Source: Thiotrichales bacterium
Lineage (GTDB): Bacteria; Pseudomonadota; Gammaproteobacteria; Francisellales; CACEW01
NCBI GenBank assembly: GCA_947478525.1
Contig: CANJVU010000009.1
Coordinates: 1-64,000, forward strand
Direction of reading: 5' to 3'
Length of the DNA stretch: 64,000 nucleotides
The notes beneath the pieces were generated by a model. The model was given only the letters and a program-made list of their open reading frames with translations. It was not told where the DNA came from and did no database searches. The position numbers were made by a program, and so were the translations under genes. This document shows, one piece after another, positions 17,922-27,490 of this stretch. Position 1 is the stretch's first letter. Each line of letters starts with the position of its first letter.

Positions 17922-18167
17922 ATGAATACAGGAAATGAATTTCCTCAACACAGCCAAGATATTCAACCGCAAAAAGGTTGCTTGGCATTCTTTAGCACGT
18001 TGTTTTCTCGCAAAACCGCATCACCTCGAAGGGATTCTGATGCGAGTGACTCATCTTCTGATGACGATACATATATTAGAATTAATGAGGCAGTCGACGA
18101 GAACAGCACATTACTGCCGAAAAACAGAGATCGTTGGAATGAGATAAAAGCTGCATCTTGTTTCTAG
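17922..18167 (+). CDS. small hydrophilic protein, unknown
   Basis: An 81-aa protein with a short hydrophobic patch (KGCLAFFSTLF) followed by a Ser/Asp-rich, probably disordered stretch (RRDSDASDSSSDDDTY). GGAGG precedes the ATG. It is the first gene behind the csrA-like promoter, 77 bases before the 1523-aa gene. No family is recognised; it might be a chaperone, an adaptor or a leader cistron for the large protein. Confidence 0.6.
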   Translation: MNTGNEFPQHSQDIQPQKGCLAFFSTLFSRKTASPRRDSDASDSSSDDDTYIRINEAVDENSTLLPKNRDRWNEIKAASCF

Positions 18168-18182
18168 CGGAAATAAACCTTG

Positions 18183-18236
18183 CCTATCATATGACTTTTT
18201 AGTACACTTTGAGACTACAATATGACATATGATAGG
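18183..18236 (+). promoter_or_regulatory. inverted repeat that can hide the ribosome-binding site of the large protein
   Basis: CCTATCATATG (18183-18193) and CATATGATAGG (18226-18236) are perfect 11-bp arms around a 32-base loop. The right arm contains most of the TAGGAT ribosome-binding site, seven bases before ATG 18245. If the RNA stem forms, initiation of the 1523-aa protein should be blocked. As DNA the same arms could bind a regulator. No T-run follows, so it is not a terminator. Confidence 0.6.
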
Positions 18237-18244
18237 ATCTTGTT

Positions 18245-21200
18245 ATGACGATCAAACAAACCCCCGCCGATGATATTCAGCATAATTACCAACGCGAAAT
18301 TATTCAAAAACGGGCACCACGAGAGTTTGGCAAAACTTCCCAAGATCAGGACATTAGCGCTGAACCACCCAAACCTACCGTAGAAGTTCGCCTTGGCTGG
18401 TTGGGTGCCGTTCCTGGCGGTGGAGACTGGAAGAGCAACTTCAATAGCATATTCCGACTTAATCCTTCCTGGCGTCATTATTATTACACCACCCTGCTCT
18501 GCCAATATGGCTTCTTCAAAGGCGCCTATCACAATACCCTTCAGGAAATTGTCAAACTAGATACCGGTGACACGCTAAAACTGCAAAGCGCCCCACCAAA
18601 AGCCCAGAACCACGGTGTTAAAAATTTCATCATGGATAAGCCACAGGTGACGCTCGCGGATGTGGTGATCCCAGACCAGTTAATTCCTGATACTACGGTT
18701 GCCAAGGAAGAAGCCAACACCGCTAAACACGCCAATGACTGGACGTCTTTCGTTAATAATTTGGCAAAAAACAGCCCCGACCAATTGCTTCCTTTATGCC
18801 AAGGCATCAACGCTACGGATAAACCCAATGGCACAATGCCGATTACCAAATCACTTAATGAAGATTATCTCGCCATCAAGGATGGTTATCTGTATGTATT
18901 CAAAGGAACCTCAGACTCTTCAATGACGCTGGATCAGGAATATTTTTTAAATGACAGCCAACTGTACCCCATCGATTTAACTCAACTCGCAGGTACCGAT
19001 CAAAGGCAACATACCTTCGATGGCCAGCCAGGTTTACAGCTTGAGCCTGGATTCTCCTATCAAATCGCCGTATCACACTGGCAGTGGAGCTGGGCACGCA
19101 TTAACTATTTTGGTGGCATTGACCCTGCCTTTAAAGGCTTATCTGGCGCCGCCAAAGATGCGATTGCCAATCAGAGCAAAACCACCATCCCCCCATCCTC
19201 TGGCTCTGTGGCACAACAAAATCGCCTGGCACGGTTTGGCAAAGCCGTTTCCATCACCCAAGCCATGACCACGCCTCAACGCGCTGCTGCTTCTGTTAAA
19301 ACCCCCGATACCATCAGCCCACAATTAGTGTGCGTGCATGATGGTCAGCCCTTGGTATGGTTTATCGATGATCCAGTGCGTATGGCATTGGAAATTAATA
19401 ACGATTTAATCGCAGCACATTGCAGTTTATTAAGCTCGTTGACAGCGATTGGTGACCGCCCCTATTCAGACAGTGCTTTTCTGGCGTATCAAAGTTTCTT
19501 TAACCCGGCGATTGCCAAACGTGGATTTTCGCAGCAAGTTTACAACAACCTCATGCTCGGCAGCATGGCCGGGAATTATATGTCTGCAGGCGCTTCCCCT
19601 GATCCCAATTTCCAAAATAACGCGCGCGCCTTCGCTGAGCAGGCTGAAAATACCTATATGGCTGCTGGCGCCAAGATCAATCAAAATACCATACGTGATG
19701 TTCTAAGTGTGGACATGCGCCGGCAACTGCGTTATCAAATGCGCTGGCTGCAGAGTACGCTGGTGCAACTATTCATGCAAAAAGCCGATAATAGCAAAGG
19801 CATGGTGTCAATTCATGAAGCGTTAAAAGATGGCTTTTCGGCACCGGATTTACATTATGGTGATGCATTTGGCAGCATCAATGCCCTGTTCGCCCGCCTG
19901 CCCTTTGACCCCAGCTGTTTTGATGAAAAGTTTGATATCGTACCCGATGAGGTTTTAGACAGAAAAAGCAATCTTCCCTCACAACTCCTGGTGTGGTCGA
20001 TTGGTTCGCGTTATTTAAACACGCTTTCTAAACCGAATCATCCATTGTACAAATGTATATTCCCCGAGGTGGCCGTGGTAAATACCCTGCCGCCAGTGAG
20101 CGACAGTACCTTGGAATATCAGGTGGTGGAAAATGACGGCTCTGGCCAATTTCGTATTCATGCTTTCCGTGCCAATTATTATGGCCCAACCGCATACCAG
20201 ATGTTCCAGCAAATCACCAGTGACGCTCGCCCACAATCAGGCCGTACCGATGTGCCGCAATTTGATGACGCCTATGAATCTTCGTTTGGCAGCGAAGGCT
20301 TCAAAACCACAAAAGGCGCCATCAAAGCAATGATGTTGCCCACTGCTTTCACCGATACTGCATTAGGCGTTTATGTCTTTGATCAGGTTCTCGCTGGTTT
20401 GATTTCACTGATGAACCATGCTACGCGTATCAACAGCCCCAGCAGCGACCAACTGTTAACCATGACTGAAATGCTAGAGCATGAACGTAGCTACACTCGC
20501 ACTCATTTGCTATACCTGATCAAAGCTACCAATGATGCGCTGTTTGTTTCCCTCAATACGGGAGATATCGCTGCACAGTACGACCTGCAGCATCCACAAG
20601 TACTGGGACAGGTGCCGCATTGGATGATGAAAAACTTTGGTAATGCCAATGATTGGAAGCAACCGCTTAATGTTAATGACAGCCAGGTAGCCGTCGCGCA
20701 ACAATACCGCTCGGTAGTAAAAGATCAGTATGGTAAAGCCAGTTATCAATATTCCAATCTTCAACATCTTGGGGCTGCTGACAGCAAAGAGGCGCAAAAT
20801 GCTTTTGGCTCGATGGTGCCCAAATCCCAGCTGATCCCACTAGATTATCGCCAGCATGAACAGCTGATCACCTTCAATACCTGCACCTATGACATCAGTC
20901 ACATGTATAAACCCTGGGATGAAGAAATCTCTGATTCTGCTAATAGCCCCGGTGTCCTTAAAAAGACTCTGCAACGGGTCAGACGGGTGAATGAAATGCT
21001 GATGACCAAGAAAGGCATCGGCCCAATCTTTGGTGCATTCCAGCTATTCAACCTGGTCGACAGCATCGAAATGCTGCATAACGACATGGCCAATAAAAAA
21101 GACAAACAACGCTTTCAGCATGAACTGGAAGATTGGCTACGTATTGCCATGATCATCAACGACATCGTCGCGGTCACGGCAGAATGCCTGGAAAGCTGGG

Positions 21201-22816
21201 GCAATATTAATCCAACAATGCTATTCACCACTGCAAACATACATCAACCGCATGGGCTAACCATTGGGGATGTTGCCAGAAGCGGTAAACATCCTCGTTA
21301 TCCGCATGATACTGAAGTTGCTTTTAATTTTGAGGCAGATAAAACCGGCAAACTCAAAACCCGTTACTTCATGTGTCGCAAGTATCTCGTCAGTGGCGCT
21401 ACCCGCTGGTGGAGTGATTACCTCAAATATATGGCTCGCGCCAGTAATGCTGCGATTGCCGCATTCAGTATCTGCGACTTGATGCACAGCCATAATTTAA
21501 ATGATGTTATTGGCAACTCACTCAGCGCTGTTTCCGCCACAGCCGATACGGCGGAAATGATGGTTAAGGCGATGGAACGAAAAAAGCAAACTTTTACAAA
21601 AATAACTTCGCCCAAAAAAATACAACCAACTGATGGTTTTTCCACCCCACAAAACTCATCACAGCCAACGGATGATTTTAAAACCGCAAACTTGACAGAA
21701 GAACCTACAGATAGTTTTGCTGAAGCCGCAACAACAGAATCTCAAAATGCCACTCGCTCCATATTTAGCCGAATAACAATTTTAGCTGATCAAGCTGGAT
21801 TGACTGGTGGCATCTTTGATGGTTTCGCCAATTTGATCTGGATGTTCCCTCGTGCAGTTATTGTTTGTGTTCCCATTATTGGTGAACTGGCAAGCATTGG
21901 TTTAATTGCCTGGGGTATTATCGATGCAATTGTCAGATCCCAGGAAGATCATGGCATTGATGCATGGGCCGCATTTGGTCCCTTTGGTAATTCGAGCGAA
22001 TCCACGCTAGGCCCCTGGTGCCAGAAAAATCTTCCAACCAACCAAAGTTGGTTTTTAGATAGCACACAATTCCAGGAAGCTTGGAAAAGTTCCATGCTCA
22101 AAGAACCAAACTTCTGGCACTGGCGTCAGACAGAGCACAGCAAACATCTCGCTTGTATTTGGGCTCAACCGTCTCATGGTCCTTACGATTGCTATGCCAG
22201 CCTATTGGCTACGCTTGGCAATCCCACCATTAGCATTCAGGATACCACCTTGAACAACACTCCTGTAAAACAAGTTACGGTCAACATTGGCTGCGCAGAT
22301 ATCAGCATCAATCAGAATACCGTTTGTATTCGTTCACAATGGCAAATTTATCAGGCCCAGTCACCCAGACCTGCTAATCCACAAAACCCAACAATACTTC
22401 AAGTACCTTATACCATTTATCACGATGCTGATACTGACCCGCAAATCTGCAAGGTGATTCAAGTGCGAGATTCTCAAGCACCTTATTCCATCGTTGCTGT
22501 TGTGTACCTCATGAATAACCAATGGAAAGTGAATAATGACTCAGGCATGTGGCAATCCGCGGGCACATTTAAAGTACAACTGTGGGCTGCTTGTCAGATC
22601 AAGCAAGGCAACTTTAGCGTATTGTTGCCCTACCTAACGGTTGATGATCAGATGAATGAATGGGATGGAGATAACACCGCACCTGCAGCTACCACCTCGC
22701 TTGGCTGCCCACCCAATCGTATTTATGCACAAAATGATACAGAACAGAATATCAGTTGGGTACGCGCCTTGCCGAGTCCTCCATTGACCGATATCATTAT
22801 TACAAATGACTATTGA
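18245..22816 (+). CDS. giant 1523-aa protein, possible VasX/BTH_I2691-like effector
   Basis: The function is not established. The N-terminal ~450 residues contain YLAIKDGYLYVFKGT and VWFIDDPVRMALEINNDLIA. These resemble in layout the N-terminal domain of membrane-acting VasX/BTH_I2691 type VI effectors (rearranged 'DPIGIAQELN'-type motif). Residues ~900-960 (LKKTLQRVRRVNEMLMTKKG and a helical stretch) are also reminiscent. There is a hydrophobic segment at ~1197-1230, preceded by a linker with three PTD-x-F repeats (~1127-1165). The C-terminal ~280 residues are beta-rich in appearance. There is no signal peptide, and no VgrG, Hcp or other type VI gene is in the window. Three Sel1-repeat genes follow directly, the next overlapping its stop region. 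Confidence 0.75.
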   Translation: MTIKQTPADDIQHNYQREIIQKRAPREFGKTSQDQDISAEPPKPTVEVRLGWLGAVPGGGDWKSNFNSIFRLNPSWRHYYYTTLLCQYGFFKGAYHNTLQEIVKLDTGDTLKLQSAPPKAQNHGVKNFIMDKPQVTLADVVIPDQLIPDTTVAKEEANTAKHANDWTSFVNNLAKNSPDQLLPLCQGINATDKPNGTMPITKSLNEDYLAIKDGYLYVFKGTSDSSMTLDQEYFLNDSQLYPIDLTQLAGTDQRQHTFDGQPGLQLEPGFSYQIAVSHWQWSWARINYFGGIDPAFKGLSGAAKDAIANQSKTTIPPSSGSVAQQNRLARFGKAVSITQAMTTPQRAAASVKTPDTISPQLVCVHDGQPLVWFIDDPVRMALEINNDLIAAHCSLLSSLTAIGDRPYSDSAFLAYQSFFNPAIAKRGFSQQVYNNLMLGSMAGNYMSAGASPDPNFQNNARAFAEQAENTYMAAGAKINQNTIRDVLSVDMRRQLRYQMRWLQSTLVQLFMQKADNSKGMVSIHEALKDGFSAPDLHYGDAFGSINALFARLPFDPSCFDEKFDIVPDEVLDRKSNLPSQLLVWSIGSRYLNTLSKPNHPLYKCIFPEVAVVNTLPPVSDSTLEYQVVENDGSGQFRIHAFRANYYGPTAYQMFQQITSDARPQSGRTDVPQFDDAYESSFGSEGFKTTKGAIKAMMLPTAFTDTALGVYVFDQVLAGLISLMNHATRINSPSSDQLLTMTEMLEHERSYTRTHLLYLIKATNDALFVSLNTGDIAAQYDLQHPQVLGQVPHWMMKNFGNANDWKQPLNVNDSQVAVAQQYRSVVKDQYGKASYQYSNLQHLGAADSKEAQNAFGSMVPKSQLIPLDYRQHEQLITFNTCTYDISHMYKPWDEEISDSANSPGVLKKTLQRVRRVNEMLMTKKGIGPIFGAFQLFNLVDSIEMLHNDMANKKDKQRFQHELEDWLRIAMIINDIVAVTAECLESWGNINPTMLFTTANIHQPHGLTIGDVARSGKHPRYPHDTEVAFNFEADKTGKLKTRYFMCRKYLVSGATRWWSDYLKYMARASNAAIAAFSICDLMHSHNLNDVIGNSLSAVSATADTAEMMVKAMERKKQTFTKITSPKKIQPTDGFSTPQNSSQPTDDFKTANLTEEPTDSFAEAATTESQNATRSIFSRITILADQAGLTGGIFDGFANLIWMFPRAVIVCVPIIGELASIGLIAWGIIDAIVRSQEDHGIDAWAAFGPFGNSSESTLGPWCQKNLPTNQSWFLDSTQFQEAWKSSMLKEPNFWHWRQTEHSKHLACIWAQPSHGPYDCYASLLATLGNPTISIQDTTLNNTPVKQVTVNIGCADISINQNTVCIRSQWQIYQAQSPRPANPQNPTILQVPYTIYHDADTDPQICKVIQVRDSQAPYSIVAVVYLMNNQWKVNNDSGMWQSAGTFKVQLWAACQIKQGNFSVLLPYLTVDDQMNEWDGDNTAPAATTSLGCPPNRIYAQNDTEQNISWVRALPSPPLTDIIITNDY

Positions 22817-22827
22817 TGGAATGCCCT

Positions 22828-23523
22828 ATGAAAATAATTACAAAAACAATTGCACTACTCCTGTTAGTATTATCGGGGGTCGTTTACGCTGATAATGCTG
22901 CAGGGCTGGCTGCGATTAACGCTGGCAATTACAAGCTTGCATTGCAAGAATTTCAGGAAGCCGCTAATCAAGGTAATATTGAGGCGACATATAATTTAGC
23001 GTTGATGTATGACCGAGGACTTGGGGTTTCAGAAAACAAACAGAAAGCAGCAACATTTTACCAAACCGCCGCCAAACAGGGCTATACAAGCGCAATGTTG
23101 AATTTGGGTACTTTGTATGTCAATGGGGTTGGAATATCTCAAGATACAGAGAGGGGAATTTATTGGTATCAAGAAGCGTACAAACATGGTGAAAAAGGAA
23201 AAGCCGCTTATGCTATTGGCCTAATTTATTATTATGGACGAGGAACTCAACCCAATTATTCTCAGTCAATAAAATACTTTTCTCTAGGAGCTAATGCTGG
23301 CAATTCTCTCTCCATGGAAATGCTAGGAACAATTTACTTAAACGGCCAAGGTGTAAAGCCAGATTACCAACAAGCCTACAATTATTTTTACAAAGCCAAA
23401 ATACTTGGCGATAAAGATGCTGAACAAGGATTGGCGCAGCTTTATGCCAAGTTGACGCCTCAACAGATTCAACAGTTACAGAATGGAACTTTTAAAATGA
23501 GCGAGTTAAATACTACCAGCTAA
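22828..23523 (+). CDS. secreted Sel1-repeat protein (first of three)
   Basis: A 231-aa periplasmic protein: signal peptide ending VVYA, then about five Sel1 units (for example ATYNLALMYDRGLGVSENKQ, AMLNLGTLYVNGVGISQDTE, SMEMLGTIYLNGQGVKPDYQ). It ends with the tail LTPQQIQQLQNGTFKMSEL-NTTS, shared with the two following proteins. ATG 22828 has TGGA seven bases upstream; earlier in-frame starts lie on the stop of the large gene. A role as partner, adaptor or immunity protein for the large protein is inferred from position only. Confidence 0.85.
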   Translation: MKIITKTIALLLLVLSGVVYADNAAGLAAINAGNYKLALQEFQEAANQGNIEATYNLALMYDRGLGVSENKQKAATFYQTAAKQGYTSAMLNLGTLYVNGVGISQDTERGIYWYQEAYKHGEKGKAAYAIGLIYYYGRGTQPNYSQSIKYFSLGANAGNSLSMEMLGTIYLNGQGVKPDYQQAYNYFYKAKILGDKDAEQGLAQLYAKLTPQQIQQLQNGTFKMSELNTTS

Positions 23524-23557
23524 ATATTGACATTTTTAACAACAAGTTTACAGCAAT

Positions 23558-25630
23558 ATGAAAAAGAAAAAACCAGTAAAAAAATTAGAATCGATATTAA
23601 TTTTCTCAGGAGTATTAATTTTCTGTGTGTCGGTCGCAGCTTTTATTATCATCAACACTTTTAAAACAAACCATCCTTTTCCTATGGTGGATGGAGATAC
23701 TTCTTTTACTCTTCTTGAAAACTCCGCTAATCAAGGAGATCCTGAAGCGATGTTCAAACTTGGCTATATCTATGAGCATGGAGTCAACATCAAGGAAAAC
23801 AATAAACTTGCCGTAGAATATTACGAAGGCGCGGTTGATAAGAAATATGCCCCAGCTTTCCTAAACTTAGGCTATTTATACCTTAGCGGATTAGGCGTCC
23901 AACAAAATACCCAAAAGGCATTATCCCTTTTTGAACAAGCGGTGCAAGGTGGGAAACAAAGCGAAGGCAACTTAAATATTGGACTAATTTATTACTTTGG
24001 ATTGGGCGTAACAAAAGATCCACAAAAAGCTTTGTACTATTTCAAAGCGGCTGCAGCGTATAATAATAAGAATGCAAACTATTACGCTGGCCAAATCTAT
24101 TTAGAAAGTAAAAATTACTCTCTTGCCTATCATTATTTTTATGTGGCCAATATGCTCGGAAACCCAGAAGCAACTAATGGTTTAGCACAACTCTATCTTA
24201 AACTTACACCTGAGCAAATTCAACAACTGCAAGGAAAAACGCTCCCGGACACCAACAATGGATTAAGTGCGCTAGAAAATCACAATTACTTTCTTGCATT
24301 ACAAATTTTTAACCAATCAGAAAACCAAAATAACCCTATTGCACTACTGTCATTAGGCTCGATGTATTATTTTGGCCTGGGTATTACACCTAATGCCACT
24401 ATTGCAGCAAAATATTATACAGCAGCCGCAAAGCTAGGAAATCTAGATGCCATCGCCAATCTAGCAGAAATGTATCATTATGGTATTGATGTCCCTCGCA
24501 ATTTAACAAAAGCGTTAGAATACGACCGACAGATTATTCAAAATTCGGCTTTAATGCTTCAACTTAACCGGCGAGTTGTGTTGGCACAGGCAGCGTACGA
24601 TATTGCCTTGATATATTACCAGCAGCAACAATATCAAGAGGCTTTCAATTATTTTTTGATCTCTTCAAAGCTTGGCAGTGTGCATGCCTTTTATTATCTT
24701 GGTCAATTTTATTTACATGGTCTAAAACCAGTATCAGCAGATTTTCAAACAGCGTATCTATATTTTCTTAAAGCTGAACTGTTACAAGACCCTTGGGGAA
24801 TGGAAGGATTAGGACAACTTCTGGCCAATTTAACGTTTCCTCAAATTGACGAACTTGATAACGGCACCTTTAAAATGACAGCGGCTACATTGGCTCTTGC
24901 ACAGACAATTCCAATGCCTACCTATAATTATAAAAAACAAGAAACAACACTAATCAATCTTGCTAAAATTTACATGCAAGGTAAAGAAGTACCTCAAAAT
25001 CAAGCACTCGCGAAACAGTATCTGCACGATGCAGAAAAAGTCAAACTCAGGCTTAATCAAAAACCTATCATATACTTATATACCGATGGCTTTATGAGCA
25101 CTTTCAACCCTACTGTTAAAAGGAATCCATATGCGTCCTTAGAAAATCCCTATAATTACAGCGTCAACTATATGCAAGGTTTACAAGGCCAAGTTTCAGG
25201 AACTTTAAATGCCGCCCTATTCGCTTTCAGTGGATCAGGAACACAAAATTCAACGCCAACCGTAGAAAAGCAATATTTCAGTAGATTAAAAGCCCAAGAC
25301 AGACCTTTTTTCGATTACAACCTCCCCTACCAATTAGGGCTTTTATACTACAACCAAAAAAATTACCCAGAAGCATTGAGCGCCTTCTTAAAGGCAGAAA
25401 AACTTGGCAGTTCTGCTGCAGGTAATCAATTAGGAATTATGTACTTAAATGGCCAAGGTGTTCAGAAAAATCTGCAGAGTGCTTTTAATTATTTTGTCAA
25501 AGCATCTATGCTGGAAAATAAAGCGGCTAAAAAAAACCTCCAGGTAATCGCTAATAAAGTCACTTCTGCAAAACTCAACGCTTTAATAAATGGTACCTAC
25601 CAACAAAAATTTTACTTGGTGCCATCATGA
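23558..25630 (+). CDS. membrane-anchored 690-aa Sel1-repeat protein
   Basis: One N-terminal transmembrane helix (~14-34) after a Lys-rich start anchors a long periplasmic Sel1 solenoid. The solenoid reads as several concatenated copies of the small neighbour. Each copy ends with a YFxKAxxL...GLAQL..LT..QI.QL tail (two clear copies near residues ~210-225 and ~430-450, a decayed one at the C-terminus). Between ~500 and 590 is a non-repeat insert rich in Asn, Tyr and Gly. The last four bases overlap the next gene. The ribosome-binding site is poor, suggesting coupling. Confidence 0.85.
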   Translation: MKKKKPVKKLESILIFSGVLIFCVSVAAFIIINTFKTNHPFPMVDGDTSFTLLENSANQGDPEAMFKLGYIYEHGVNIKENNKLAVEYYEGAVDKKYAPAFLNLGYLYLSGLGVQQNTQKALSLFEQAVQGGKQSEGNLNIGLIYYFGLGVTKDPQKALYYFKAAAAYNNKNANYYAGQIYLESKNYSLAYHYFYVANMLGNPEATNGLAQLYLKLTPEQIQQLQGKTLPDTNNGLSALENHNYFLALQIFNQSENQNNPIALLSLGSMYYFGLGITPNATIAAKYYTAAAKLGNLDAIANLAEMYHYGIDVPRNLTKALEYDRQIIQNSALMLQLNRRVVLAQAAYDIALIYYQQQQYQEAFNYFLISSKLGSVHAFYYLGQFYLHGLKPVSADFQTAYLYFLKAELLQDPWGMEGLGQLLANLTFPQIDELDNGTFKMTAATLALAQTIPMPTYNYKKQETTLINLAKIYMQGKEVPQNQALAKQYLHDAEKVKLRLNQKPIIYLYTDGFMSTFNPTVKRNPYASLENPYNYSVNYMQGLQGQVSGTLNAALFAFSGSGTQNSTPTVEKQYFSRLKAQDRPFFDYNLPYQLGLLYYNQKNYPEALSAFLKAEKLGSSAAGNQLGIMYLNGQGVQKNLQSAFNYFVKASMLENKAAKKNLQVIANKVTSAKLNALINGTYQQKFYLVPS

Positions 25631-26307
25631 AAATCACCTTGCTTATAACATGCCTACTAATAAGCTTTATAAATCAATCCGTTGCTGATTATGCTGAAGG
25701 AACTCGTGCATTTCAAAATCAAAATTATCTTAGCGCCGTAAAAGCCTTCAAAAATAGTGAAGATGATCCTAATTCTCTGATTATGCTTGGCTACATGTAC
25801 GAAAATGGTTACGGTGTCCCCCAAAGCTATATCCTCGCCAGACATTATTATGTGAAAGCAAATAGGCAAGGGGATGAAAATGCACCTGTACTTCTTGGAT
25901 TGCTTTATCATTACGGTAACGGCGTTAAACAAGATGACAATACCGCCCTATCGTATTTTGATAATGCTCGTTTTTCGGATAATCAAGAAGTCAGAAACCC
26001 AAGTCTTACTAATAAAGCCCTGATAGAAGAGCTAAACGGTAACTACACCCAAGCTTACAATGATTTCTACAATGCTTACACTGCCACAAGCTGCTATCGT
26101 TTAGGGGAAATTTATTTACAAGGAACTGGCGGTATTGAAGTAAATTACCAGCAAGCGGCTAATAACTTTGATTGTGCGATAAAACTTGGGGATTATAGTG
26201 ATGGGCTTAGCGGTACTGCCGCTGTGCTATCGACTCTAACACTAAAACAAATTCAACAATTACAGGCGGGTACATTTGAAATGAAAGAATTGAACACAGC
26301 ATCTTAA
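25627..26307 (+). CDS. secreted Sel1-repeat protein (third of three)
   Basis: A 226-aa protein with signal peptide ending SVA and about four Sel1 units, including LIMLGYMYENGYGVPQSY and APVLLGLLYHYGNGVKQDDN. It ends with the family tail LTLKQIQQLQAGTFEMKEL-NTAS, nearly the same as in the protein at 22828. Start ATGA overlaps the stop of the 690-aa gene. It probably arose by tandem duplication within this cluster. Confidence 0.85.
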   Translation: MKITLLITCLLISFINQSVADYAEGTRAFQNQNYLSAVKAFKNSEDDPNSLIMLGYMYENGYGVPQSYILARHYYVKANRQGDENAPVLLGLLYHYGNGVKQDDNTALSYFDNARFSDNQEVRNPSLTNKALIEELNGNYTQAYNDFYNAYTATSCYRLGEIYLQGTGGIEVNYQQAANNFDCAIKLGDYSDGLSGTAAVLSTLTLKQIQQLQAGTFEMKELNTAS

Positions 26308-26327
26308 ACAACATAAAGGAGAATCTT

Positions 26328-26627
26328 ATGCCCCTATTTTGTATTATCGGACACGATGCCCCAGGCGCTACAGAAAAACGCAACAGGTTGCTACAAGCAC
26401 ACATCCAATATCTAAGCAAACTGAAACAGCAAAATAGATTAATGGCTGTTGGACCTTTATTTAGTGGCAAAACCTCTGAGTCAGAATATTCTGGAAGTAT
26501 GTTGCTTGTTGAATTTGATACCATTGAAGAAGCAAGAGCATGGTACGAGCAAGACGATTATTACCTAGCTGGTGTTTATCAAACACTCGAAGTTAGACCA
26601 TACATTGATGCTATGCCATTTTGTTAG
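26328..26627 (+). CDS. YciI-family protein
   Basis: A 99-aa single-domain protein of the YciI/dimeric alpha-beta barrel type: FCIIGHDAPGATEKR, R..HI.YL, GPLF, GSMLLVEFDTIEEARAW and DDYYLAGVY. Family members are often small enzymes or accessory domains acting on activated or chlorinated substrates. AAAGGAG precedes the ATG. It starts a tight five-gene run to 29694, a different functional set from the Sel1 genes before it. Confidence 0.9.
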   Translation: MPLFCIIGHDAPGATEKRNRLLQAHIQYLSKLKQQNRLMAVGPLFSGKTSESEYSGSMLLVEFDTIEEARAWYEQDDYYLAGVYQTLEVRPYIDAMPFC

Positions 26628-26635
26628 GAAATTTT

Positions 26636-27490
26636 ATGCCATTTATTCAAGCAAACGATATTAAAATATTTTATCGGGTCTTCCAAAATGGAGTGGAATC
26701 CGCAACAATCAATCCTGCTTTATCCACCATGATTGTACTACATGGAGCACCAGGTTTAATTGATCATCAAATTGAAGTAGAAGCTTGGAAAGGTTTTTCA
26801 AACACAGTACAAGTTATTTTCCCTGATTTACGTGGGTGCGGCCAAACTGAAGATGGTGATCTTGATCAATGGAGCTTAAAATTATGTAGCGAAGATCTAC
26901 ATGCCTTTTGCCAAAAACTGGGGATTCACAAACCCATCTTGGCAGGCATATCTTCCGGTGGGTTTATTATTATGCATTACTTGGACAAATATGCCGACTA
27001 TCCCAGAGGAATTATTTTGTGCAACACCGAAGCCAGAAAATCCCCTGTTGAGCGTAAAAAAGTTTTTTTACGCGTGGGAACAGCTAAAGCAGCAGAGGCT
27101 GCTGCAATTTTTGATGCAAATCCCACCAATTTGGAAAAATCAAATGCATTCTTTGAAACCTGTGTTCCCTACTTTTCTAAAAAACCATTTTCATTAATGG
27201 CTCCAGTTAAAACGAATACTTTTTTATGGCTCAAAAATTCGAAAGAATGGAGTGAAATTGATTTCCGGGAAAATCTCAAAAAGATTCAATGCCCTACTTT
27301 ATACTTGTCAGGCACAGATGACCCCAATCACCCGCTTGCTTCAGCGATAGAAGCGGTAAATTGTATTCCAAAGGCTTTTGTACATTTTGATCCTATTCAA
27401 GACGCTGGAGCACCAGTTTACCAAGATCAACCCAATGCTTTTGAAAAACGCGTTAGCAATTTTTTAGCTTTAATAAAGGATAATTCATGA
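26636..27490 (+). CDS. alpha/beta-hydrolase-fold protein lacking the usual catalytic His
   Basis: A 284-aa protein related to prolyl-iminopeptidase-type hydrolases: oxyanion HGAPG, PDLRGCGQT, and nucleophile elbow GISSGG. The acid candidate is in SGTDDPNHPL. Where the family has GH-x-P near the C-terminus, this protein reads DAGAPVYQDQP, so the His is deleted. The paralogue at 41441 shows the same change. ATG 26636 is preceded by AGGA at seven bases; the gene overlaps the end of the nucleosidase start by four bases. Confidence 0.85.
   Translation: MPFIQANDIKIFYRVFQNGVESATINPALSTMIVLHGAPGLIDHQIEVEAWKGFSNTVQVIFPDLRGCGQTEDGDLDQWSLKLCSEDLHAFCQKLGIHKPILAGISSGGFIIMHYLDKYADYPRGIILCNTEARKSPVERKKVFLRVGTAKAAEAAAIFDANPTNLEKSNAFFETCVPYFSKKPFSLMAPVKTNTFLWLKNSKEWSEIDFRENLKKIQCPTLYLSGTDDPNHPLASAIEAVNCIPKAFVHFDPIQDAGAPVYQDQPNAFEKRVSNFLALIKDNS

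Noticed and set aside
18245..26307. A type VI secretion cluster
   Set aside because: Only VasX-like features in one protein; no Hcp, VgrG, PAAR, sheath or baseplate genes are present in the window.
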